A program made the translations under genes and the position numbers. From the NCBI GenBank assembly GCA_965371945.1, contig CBDVAK010000223.1, forward strand, positions 1 through 6,080: a DNA stretch of 6,080 bases, in the 5' to 3' direction. The notes under the pieces are model-generated. The model had not been told where the DNA came from, did not search any database, and saw nothing but the letters and a program-made list of their open reading frames with translations. The DNA is from CBDVAK01 sp965371945. Lineage in GTDB: Bacteria; Pseudomonadota; Gammaproteobacteria; Competibacterales; JAHEDQ01. Of this stretch, positions 1-5,433 are shown piece after piece; the stretch's first letter is position 1, and each line of letters starts with the position of its first letter.

Positions 1-7
1 AAGTCTC

Positions 8-1183
8 ATGTCGACACGATCCAGGACAGCGAGTTGTCTGATAGCCGGGATGCTGGTGGTAGCCGGGCCCGCTGCATTTGCGGCCGAAGAGATCTTTATT
101 GGCGGTGCGCTCAGCCAGACCGGGGTGCAGGCGCCATTGGACGAGCCGGGGCTGCGCGGTGCGCAGGTGGCGGTCAAGGTCCTCAACGATGCTGGCGGTG
201 TACTCGGCAAACCGATCAAGTTCATCAATATCGATGGTAAGTCCGACCCGGTCACGGTGGGCAATGTCACGGTCAAACTGCTCGACGACGGCGCTGATCT
301 GATCGTCGCACCCTGTGATTTCGACTTCGGGGGGCCCGCCAGCCGGGAAGCACAAGCTGCCGGCAAGGTGGGTGTTTCCACCTGTGCATCCGATCCGCTG
401 TACAGTTCCTGGTCGCTCGGTGACATGCAGTTCACCCTGTCGATGTGGAACACCACCATGGGTGCTGCAGCTGCCGAGTACGCCTACGACGAACGTGGCT
501 GGAAAACCGCCTATGTGGTCACCGATCAGTTCATTGCCTACACCAAGAGTCTGTCGAAGTACTTTGTGGAGCACTTCCAGACGCTGGGTGGCAAGATCCT
601 GCTGGAAGACAGTTACACCAATGGTGACAACGATTTTTCAGCCCAGTTGGCACGCCTGAAGGCATTGGACGAAAAACCAGATGTCATTTTTATTTCCTCC
701 TATGGCACTGACATCGCGATGATGATCCGTACCTTGCGCGAATCGGGCGTCGATGCCCCGATCATGGGCGGCGATTCCTATGATGATCCAGCCTTGTTCG
801 AGGCGCTGGGGGAGAAGTTCGGATCGGATATCTATTTCATTACGCATACCTGGATGGGGCCGGAATCCAGCCCGAAGATGCCCGAGTTCATCGCCCTGTT
901 TGAGGAGTATCACGGCTCCGCACCCGATACGGCTTTTGTCGCGGTGGGGTGGGACACCATCATGATGCTGGCGCGGGCGGTCGAGATCGCCGGCACCACC
1001 GATGGCCCGGCAGTTGCCAAGGCGCTGGAAGAGAACGAGTTCGACCTGCTTACCGGCAAGCTGTCCTACAGTTCCGCGGCAGATGGCCATTATCCTGCCA
1101 AGGCGGCTGCACTGGTGACGCTGGACAAGGGCCAGCCAAGCTTTCTGGGCTGGCGTCAGCCCAGCAATCCGCCGGCGCCTTGA
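8..1183 (+). CDS. Periplasmic substrate-binding protein of a Liv-type ABC importer
   Basis: This 391-residue protein is a type I periplasmic binding protein that should capture a small solute and deliver it to the permeases encoded downstream. Residues 1-25/26 form a Sec signal peptide: basic start (Arg4, Arg6), hydrophobic core from about Cys10 to Gly20, and an AFA-A cleavage site. No lipobox is visible, so it is probably soluble. The mature part opens with IFIGGALSQTG, followed by the family motif GLRGAQVAVKVLNDAGGVLG (residues 49-67) and a second lobe starting near residue 165. Asp256 in MGGDSYDDP sits where E. coli LivJ has its ligand-binding glutamate. The length fits the family. The ATG at position 8 gives a sensible signal peptide, but only seven bases precede it, so its ribosome binding site and promoter cannot be judged. 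Family assignment is firm; the ligand is unknown, and the downstream hydrolases suggest an amide or carbamoyl compound. Confidence 0.93.
   Translation: MSTRSRTASCLIAGMLVVAGPAAFAAEEIFIGGALSQTGVQAPLDEPGLRGAQVAVKVLNDAGGVLGKPIKFINIDGKSDPVTVGNVTVKLLDDGADLIVAPCDFDFGGPASREAQAAGKVGVSTCASDPLYSSWSLGDMQFTLSMWNTTMGAAAAEYAYDERGWKTAYVVTDQFIAYTKSLSKYFVEHFQTLGGKILLEDSYTNGDNDFSAQLARLKALDEKPDVIFISSYGTDIAMMIRTLRESGVDAPIMGGDSYDDPALFEALGEKFGSDIYFITHTWMGPESSPKMPEFIALFEEYHGSAPDTAFVAVGWDTIMMLARAVEIAGTTDGPAVAKALEENEFDLLTGKLSYSSAADGHYPAKAAALVTLDKGQPSFLGWRQPSNPPAP
1145..1164 (+). other. Stem-loop near the 3' end of the binding-protein gene
   Basis: CTGGGCTG at 1145-1152 and CAGCCCAG at 1157-1164 are perfect reverse complements separated by the loop GCGT. 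An alternative stem pairs GCCAGCC (1131-1137) with GGCTGGC (1148-1154), and both use 1148-1152, so the two folds exclude each other. The element lies in coding sequence, which may explain it by chance in GC-rich DNA. No U-tract follows. Confidence 0.35.
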
Positions 1184-1199
1184 TCCCGGCAGTTCGGAT

Positions 1200-1229
1200 A
1201 TGGCGGGCGGTGATGGCACCGCCTGTCGT
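1200..1229 (+). promoter_or_regulatory. Strong intercistronic hairpin between binding-protein and ATPase genes
   Basis: GGCGGTG (1206-1212) pairs perfectly with CACCGCC (1217-1223) around the loop ATGG. The stem extends outward to 1200/1229 with three more Watson-Crick pairs and three G-U wobbles, giving about 13 pairs. The next bases (ATGGTCGTGG) contain no run of T, so it does not look like an intrinsic terminator. It sits in the largest gap of the operon, 17 nt after the binding-protein stop. By analogy with other binding-protein operons, it could protect the upstream mRNA from 3' exonucleases or partly reduce read-through, allowing the binding protein to be made in excess of the membrane complex. 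That role is inference; the structure itself is plain in the sequence. Confidence 0.6.
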
Positions 1230-1270
1230 ATGGTCGTGGGTCACGGAGTCCCTGCACATCCGTACAGTGT

Positions 1271-1274
1271 GGAG
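1271..1274 (+). promoter_or_regulatory. Shine-Dalgarno supporting a TTG start for livG
   Basis: GGAG lies five bases before the TTG at 1280. The competing GTG codons at 1298, 1301 and 1304 have only the weaker ACGGA stretch (1286-1290) upstream. This favours TTG at 1280 but does not settle it. Confidence 0.5.
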
Positions 1275-1279
1275 CTTGT

Positions 1280-2053
1280 TTGGGTACGGATTGGTCCGTG
1301 GTGGTGGCTGAGCCCCGTCTGACCGGAACCGGGCTGTCGGTCGAGTTTCAGGGTTTGCGGGCCCTGGACGCGGTGTCTATCGAGCTAAAGCCGGGTGAGA
1401 TCGTCGGTCTGATCGGCCCCAACGGCTCCGGCAAGACCACCCTGGTCAATGTTCTGTGTGGACAAGTCGCACCGGTGAGTGGTCGGGCCGTGTGTGACGG
1501 CCGGGAAATCACCGGGCTTCCGCCGCGGGAAGTATCGAAATGCGGTGTGGCGCGCTCTTTTCAGATTGTCCGGGTGTTTGCCAATCTGAGCGTGAGGGAG
1601 AACGTCGAGGCTGCGGCCGTCGCGCACGGCGCCACGCGGCGCGCCGCCGGACGGGTGGCTGCGGGTTTGCTCGAGGAGTTCGGCCTTGCCAAACGTGCGA
1701 GCGACCTCGCCGGTGTGTTGAGCTACGGAGACAAACGACGGGTGGAGATCGCGCGGGCACTGGCCGCCGAGCCACACTATCTGCTGCTCGACGAGCCGGC
1801 AGCAGGGATGAATGAACAAGAATCCGAGTCGCTGTTGCAGATGCTGGACAGGTTGCCGGACGCGCGTCGGCTGGGGCTGCTGATCATCGACCACGATATG
1901 TCACTGATCATGCGTTTGTGCCATCGTCTGCATGTGCTCGCGTCGGGGCGCACCATCGCCGAGGGTGACATCGATACTGTCAGCAATGCACCACAGGTGA
2001 TCGAGGCCTATCTGGGTTCCACCCATCGCGATCAGGGAGCTGCGAGTGCTTGA
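1280..2053 (+). CDS. livG: LivG-type ATP-binding subunit of the ABC importer
   Basis: This cytoplasmic ATPase is one of the two nucleotide-binding subunits that power import. In the 257-residue product, Walker A is GPNGSGKT (46-53), the Q-loop glutamine is Gln95 in RSFQIVRVF, the signature is LSYGDKRR (147-154), Walker B is YLLLDEP (167-173) with catalytic Glu172, and the switch histidine is His205 in IIDHDM. The LSYGD-type signature instead of LSGGQ, the AAGMN segment after Walker B and the VIEAYLG ending are typical of LivG and separate it from LivF. Length matches E. coli LivG (about 255). The start is a TTG with GGAG five bases upstream; GTG at 1298, 1301 or 1304 would remove 6-8 residues outside the conserved fold. 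Its last eight bases overlap the next gene, which implies translational coupling. The symbol denotes the subunit type; the cargo need not be leucine, isoleucine or valine. Confidence 0.94.
   Translation: MGTDWSVVVAEPRLTGTGLSVEFQGLRALDAVSIELKPGEIVGLIGPNGSGKTTLVNVLCGQVAPVSGRAVCDGREITGLPPREVSKCGVARSFQIVRVFANLSVRENVEAAAVAHGATRRAAGRVAAGLLEEFGLAKRASDLAGVLSYGDKRRVEIARALAAEPHYLLLDEPAAGMNEQESESLLQMLDRLPDARRLGLLIIDHDMSLIMRLCHRLHVLASGRTIAEGDIDTVSNAPQVIEAYLGSTHRDQGAASA
2034..2039 (+). promoter_or_regulatory. Shine-Dalgarno of livF, inside the end of livG
   Basis: AGGGAG lies six bases before a GTG codon at 2046 and supports it as the start of livF. The site is within the last codons of livG, so ribosomes finishing livG terminate next to it. 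Confidence 0.75.
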
Positions 2054-2753
2054 GGTCGATGCTCTCGAAGTACACTACGGGCCGATCAAGGCGGTCAGGG
2101 GTATTTCACTCCAGGTCGGTCAGGGGGAGATGGTGGCATTGCTGGGCGCCAATGGCGCGGGCAAGTCGTCCGCCCTGCTGGCGATTGCGGGTGCGCTCAC
2201 GGCCGCCGCCGGCAAGGTGACCCTGCAGGGGGTCGATATCACTTCGCTGGCGCCGGAGCGCATCGTTCGCAAGGGGCTGGCGATGGTTCCCGAGACCCGG
2301 GATATTTTCCCCGATCTCACCGTTGCCGAGAATCTGGATCTGGGTGCATTCACACAGCGCCACGACAAGAGCCGCGTGCGGGCTGACCGGGCCGAGGTGC
2401 TGGATTTGTTCCCCATACTGGAGGAACGGTCAAGCCAGCCGGCCGGGACGCTGTCAGGAGGAGAGCAGCAGATGCTGGCGATCGGTCGGGCGTTGATGAC
2501 GCACCCTGACATCTTGCTGCTTGACGAGCCGTCGCTGGGGCTGGCGCCGGCCGTGGTCGATAGAATCTTCGAAAAGATCATCCAACTCAAGGACCGCGGG
2601 CGTACGGTGTTGCTGGTCGAGCAGAATGCACGCATGGCTTTGGAGGTGACGGATCGCGCTTACGTGATGCGACTCGGTGAAGTGGCAGCCAGTGGTACGG
2701 CCGCGGAAATCAGTACCGCCTACGATCTCAAGGCATTGTACCTTGGAGCCTGA
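2046..2753 (+). CDS. livF: LivF-type ATP-binding subunit of the ABC importer
   Basis: This is the second ATPase subunit, expected to pair with the preceding LivG-type protein beneath the permease dimer. In the 235-residue product, Walker A is GANGAGKS (34-41), the signature is LSGGEQQ (136-142) and Walker B is ILLLDEPSLGL (156-166) with catalytic Glu161. Two features are characteristic of LivF: the Q-loop reads VPETRDIFPDLTV with glutamate (Glu83) in place of glutamine, and the usual switch histidine is Gln193 in LLVEQN. The C-terminus DLKALYLGA also fits the family. The start is GTG at 2046, backed by AGGGAG six bases upstream, and it overlaps livG by 8 nt. No defects are seen. As with livG, the symbol gives the subunit class, not the transported compound. 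Confidence 0.95.
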   Translation: MLEVDALEVHYGPIKAVRGISLQVGQGEMVALLGANGAGKSSALLAIAGALTAAAGKVTLQGVDITSLAPERIVRKGLAMVPETRDIFPDLTVAENLDLGAFTQRHDKSRVRADRAEVLDLFPILEERSSQPAGTLSGGEQQMLAIGRALMTHPDILLLDEPSLGLAPAVVDRIFEKIIQLKDRGRTVLLVEQNARMALEVTDRAYVMRLGEVAASGTAAEISTAYDLKALYLGA

Positions 2754-2773
2754 CGCGACTCGGGTCCGAGCCG

Positions 2774-2789
2774 TTGGTCGTGCCGACAA
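2774..2789 (+). promoter_or_regulatory. Possible small hairpin directly before the livH start
   Basis: In the 36-nt gap between livF and livH, TTG-G-TCG (2774-2780) can pair with CGACAA (2784-2789) around a three-base loop, with one bulged G. It ends at the base before the livH ATG. No purine-rich Shine-Dalgarno is visible in the gap. The stem is short, so this is tentative. Confidence 0.3.
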
Positions 2790-3680
2790 ATGACGGCAGC
2801 CCTGCAGTTCACGATCGATTTTCTCAGCCTCGGCAGTGCCTATGCATTGATGGCGCTGGGTCTGGTCGTCGTCTACGGGATACTGAAGCTGGTCAATTTT
2901 GCCTATGGTGAGTTGATCATGGTGGTGGGTTATACCCTGTTTCTGCTCAAGGGATCGCCGTTGCCCTGGCTGGTGATGGCGGGCGTCGCTGTGGCTATGT
3001 CGGTCGCAATCGGGATACTGACCGACTATGTTGCGTTTCGGCCGGTACGCGAGAAATCGGTCACCGCAGTGTTGATCACTTCATTTGCATTCTCCACCCT
3101 GCTGCAGAATGCGGCGTTGCTGTTTATTTCCCCGAGACCTCGCAACGTGCCGCTGCCGGATATTTTTTCCGAAACCATACAGTTCCTGGGTGTCATCGTG
3201 CCGATCCGCAACCTGGTGACCATCGGGCTCGCGGTGTTGCTGCTGGCGGTATTCGCGTTGCTTATGAAGCGTTCGATACTCGGCATCGCCATGCGTGCCG
3301 CAGCCACCCATTTCACCATGACGCGGATGCTGGGAGTGCCCGCCAACCTGATCATCAGCATGGCTTTTGCGATCAGCGGGTTCCTGGCCGGCATGGTTGC
3401 ACTGGTGTGGCTGGGAAGGATCGGGACCGTGGTCCCCGGGATCGGTCTGCAACCGCTGCTGGTGGCCTTCATCGCCACTGTGATCGGTGGCATGCGCAGC
3501 CTGCAGGGCGCTGTGCTGGGTGGTTATCTGTTGGCTCTGATCGACATGGGGCTGAATTTCAGCCTGCCTCAGGAATTGCTGAAGTTTCGCAATGCTTTCA
3601 CATTCAGCGCCGTGATTCTGATTCTGTTGTGGCGACCGGACGGGCTGATCAAAGGCCCCGCCTCCGGGCGGCGGGTCTGA
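2790..3680 (+). CDS. livH: LivH-type inner-membrane permease subunit
   Basis: This hydrophobic protein of 296 residues (E. coli LivH is about 308) should form half of the transmembrane pathway. Roughly eight or nine membrane segments are visible, near residues 8-30, 35-53, 58-78, 92-113, 141-160, 185-208, 215-235, 240-255 and 268-282. Family landmarks are LGSAYALMALGLVVVYG (14-30), the NFAYGE motif (36-41), the cytoplasmic coupling segment GIAMRAAATHFTMTRMLGV (165-183), the VIGGMRSLQGAVLGG block (231-245) and the terminal LLWRPDGLIKG (279-289). The coupling segment has Thr-His where E. coli LivH has acidic residues (Glu-Asp), an unusual substitution. The ATG at 2790 places the first helix correctly and I see no better upstream start, although no clear Shine-Dalgarno precedes it. 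It follows livF by 36 nt and precedes livM by 12 nt. Confidence 0.93.
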   Translation: MTAALQFTIDFLSLGSAYALMALGLVVVYGILKLVNFAYGELIMVVGYTLFLLKGSPLPWLVMAGVAVAMSVAIGILTDYVAFRPVREKSVTAVLITSFAFSTLLQNAALLFISPRPRNVPLPDIFSETIQFLGVIVPIRNLVTIGLAVLLLAVFALLMKRSILGIAMRAAATHFTMTRMLGVPANLIISMAFAISGFLAGMVALVWLGRIGTVVPGIGLQPLLVAFIATVIGGMRSLQGAVLGGYLLALIDMGLNFSLPQELLKFRNAFTFSAVILILLWRPDGLIKGPASGRRV

Positions 3681-3692
3681 GTAGCTCGGGCG

Positions 3693-4745
3693 ATGCTGGA
3701 AAAAGGGAATCTGACCACCTTGTTGCTGCTGGTCGTGCCGGTGCTGTTGCTGCTGGGGGCCACCGAGTTCATCGACGATCGTTTGTTTGTGCGCATCGCC
3801 ACCAATCTGTGCATCAGCCTGGTACTGGTGCTGGGGCTGCAGGTGTTTATGGGCAATTCGGGGCTGCTGTCGTTTGCCCATATTGGCTTCATGGGCGTGG
3901 GTGCCTATGCCTCCGGCGTGTTGTCCATGCCCGCGCGTATGAAGAGCATGGCGCTGCCCGACCTGTACCCGATACTCGACAGCGTGCAGATGTCACCCTA
4001 TCTGGCGATCGTGGTCGGCGGCCTGGTTGCTGCCGGTGTGGCGGCAGTTCTGGCCTATCCGTTGATGCGCCTTTCCGATGCCGCGGCGGTCATCACCTCG
4101 TTCGCACTGCTGGTGGTGCTGCACACGATCATGGTCGGCTGGAGCGCGGTGACAAATGGCCCGCGCACCTTCTTCGGTGTGCCCAAGGCCACCGACATCT
4201 ATCTGGCCGCAGCTTTCGCGGTTGGCGCTATCGTGCTCGCACTGGCGTTCAAGGAATCCCGTACCGGACTGCTGTTGCGCGCGGTACGCGATGACGAGGC
4301 AGCCGCCGAGGCGATGGGCGCCCATATCTCGATATTGCGCTGGCGGGGCCTGGTGATCAGCGCTCTGATGGCCGGGTTGGGGGGTGGCTTGTGGGGGCAT
4401 TTCATCACCTCGTTTTCGCCCAACGCTTTCTATCTCAAGGAGACATTCGTGATCCTGGGGATGCTGGTCATCGGTGGGCCGATGACGGTATCCGGTGCGG
4501 TGCTGGGCACCTTTGCCGTGACCTTCTCGTTCGAGGGTCTGAGAGCCCTGGAAAACATTATCAATACCGCGCAGATTCTCGCCCGTCCGGTCGTCGGCCT
4601 GACCGAGGTGACGCTCGCCTGTGCCATGATCGTGCTGTTGATCCTGAGGCCGCGTGGCATCCTGGCGACCAGCGAGATCGGTGAAACATTGCTGCGGTGG
4701 CGCTCCGGCAAGGCCGCCGCCTCTGCCTTGGAGACCGGCAAATGA
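3693..4745 (+). CDS. livM: LivM-type inner-membrane permease subunit
   Basis: This is the second permease half, 350 residues long, expected to heterodimerise with the LivH-type subunit. Hydrophobic segments lie near residues 8-23, 33-53, 58-78, 102-124, 130-150, 168-186, 218-238, 250-280 (probably two) and 302-318. The family motif GNSGLLSFAHIGFMGVGAYA spans 54-73, the ATPase-coupling loop is GLLLRAVRDDEAAAEAMG (192-209), and the C-terminal signature is GLTEVTLACAMIVLLILRPRGIL (302-324). Unlike its partner, it keeps the acidic residues in the coupling loop. It is shorter than E. coli LivM (about 425), but compact LivM proteins of this length are common in the family. The start is ATG at 3693, 12 nt after livH; only a weak GGG (3688-3690) precedes it, so translation probably depends on coupling. 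The stop overlaps the next start as ATGA, tying the importer to the hydrolase gene. Confidence 0.94.
   Translation: MLEKGNLTTLLLLVVPVLLLLGATEFIDDRLFVRIATNLCISLVLVLGLQVFMGNSGLLSFAHIGFMGVGAYASGVLSMPARMKSMALPDLYPILDSVQMSPYLAIVVGGLVAAGVAAVLAYPLMRLSDAAAVITSFALLVVLHTIMVGWSAVTNGPRTFFGVPKATDIYLAAAFAVGAIVLALAFKESRTGLLLRAVRDDEAAAEAMGAHISILRWRGLVISALMAGLGGGLWGHFITSFSPNAFYLKETFVILGMLVIGGPMTVSGAVLGTFAVTFSFEGLRALENIINTAQILARPVVGLTEVTLACAMIVLLILRPRGILATSEIGETLLRWRSGKAAASALETGK
4730..4733 (+). promoter_or_regulatory. Shine-Dalgarno of the first hydrolase gene
   Basis: GGAG within the end of livM lies eight bases before the ATG at 4742. It supports this start over the in-frame ATG at 4697, which would add 15 arginine-rich residues encoded entirely inside livM and unlike the family's N-terminus. 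Confidence 0.65.
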
Positions 4746-5410
4746 GTTGGAAGACAGTCCACCGTTCCTTCTACTACGCCGACGCGGAACCACCGGAGGA
4801 CATCGTTCTGGTCCCCGCGGAAACCGCGCACCTGGTGATCGATGTCCAGAACACCTACATGAGCAAGGACGATCCCCGGGAAGCGCAGCGCTGGCAGCCA
4901 TTCTTCGAGCGCATGAATCAGATCGTGATTCCCAATACCGCAAGACTGCTGGGGGAGTGTCGCCGTCGCCGGGTGGAGAATCTGTTTGCCCGCATCGCCT
5001 GCCTGACCGAAGACGGTCGTGACCGCTCCCTGAGTCAGAAAAAACCGGGTTTCAACTACCTGCTGCTGCCCAAGGAGGGCCAGGAAAGCCAGATCGTTCC
5101 CGAGCTGGCGCCGCATGACGATGAAATCACCATCATCAAGACCACCGACAGCGCATTGACCGGCACCAGTCTGCGCCTGCTGCTGCACAACATGGGTATC
5201 AAGAACGTCATTTGCAGTGGCATTTTTACCGATCAGTGCGTCTCTTCCACCGTGCGCAGCCTGGCCGACGAGAGCTTTAATGTGGTGGTGGTGGAAGACT
5301 GCTGCGCTGCGGCGACCATGGATCTGCATGAGTCTGAGCTGTCGATCATCAATATGATCTACTGCCACGTGGTGACCCTGGACGAGGTGTTGACCTTTTT
5401 CAGTGCCTGA
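4742..5410 (+). CDS. Isochorismatase-like cysteine hydrolase, probable amidase (first of tandem pair)
   Basis: This 222-residue cytoplasmic protein belongs to the isochorismatase-like alpha/beta hydrolases, which cleave amide or carbamoyl bonds through a thioacyl-cysteine intermediate. The triad is visible: Asp34 in LVIDVQN, Lys133 in IIKTTDS and Cys166 in GIFTDQCV, the last in the usual cis-peptide loop. The 33-residue Lys-Cys spacing equals that of RutB and N-carbamoylsarcosine amidase as I recall them. The cysteine argues against a true isochorismatase, and the His-rich metal site of nicotinamidases is missing. A conspicuous CLTEDGRDRSL segment (87-97) recurs in the neighbouring paralogue. 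The length is normal and no signal peptide is seen. Its ATG overlaps the livM stop codon (ATGA), so the imported compound or a derivative is the likely substrate. Candidates by family analogy are ureides, biuret-like or N-carbamoyl compounds, but none can be chosen from the sequence. Confidence 0.88.
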   Translation: MSWKTVHRSFYYADAEPPEDIVLVPAETAHLVIDVQNTYMSKDDPREAQRWQPFFERMNQIVIPNTARLLGECRRRRVENLFARIACLTEDGRDRSLSQKKPGFNYLLLPKEGQESQIVPELAPHDDEITIIKTTDSALTGTSLRLLLHNMGIKNVICSGIFTDQCVSSTVRSLADESFNVVVVEDCCAAATMDLHESELSIINMIYCHVVTLDEVLTFFSA

Positions 5411-5411
5411 A

Positions 5412-5427
5412 CGTGGTTGCCACGGAG
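5412..5427 (+). promoter_or_regulatory. Shine-Dalgarno of the second hydrolase with overlapping small hairpin
   Basis: GGAG (5424-5427) lies six bases before the ATG at 5434 and decides that start over an in-frame GTG at 5413. CGTGG (5412-5416) can pair with CCACG (5420-5424) around a TTG loop, covering the first base of the Shine-Dalgarno. The ribosome binding site is convincing; a regulatory role for the five-pair stem is not established. Confidence 0.5.
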
Positions 5428-5433
5428 ACTCCG

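Noticed and set aside
1200..1235. Intrinsic terminator after the binding-protein gene
   Set aside because: The stem is strong but no run of T follows, so it is recorded as an intercistronic hairpin instead.
1620..1655. GC-rich inverted repeat inside livG
   Set aside because: It is short, lies in Ala/Arg-rich coding sequence and is best explained by base composition.
3081..3881. Minus-strand 266-codon frame with Gln/His-rich runs
   Set aside because: The glutamine runs are the complement of CTG leucine codons in livH and livM. It spans the junction of two real genes and resembles no protein I know.
3407..4294. Plus-strand 295-codon frame across the livH/livM junction
   Set aside because: It is out of frame with both conserved permeases and its product is Gly/Arg/His-rich without motifs.
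4697..4741. Upstream ATG at 4697 for the first hydrolase
   Set aside because: It would add 15 residues encoded wholly within livM. The ATG at 4742 has GGAG eight bases upstream and the typical ATGA coupling.
8..4745. Urea importer (UrtABCDE)
   Set aside because: The gene order differs (ATPases before permeases), the permeases are of ordinary Liv length and no urease genes are visible. A related amide-type ligand remains possible.
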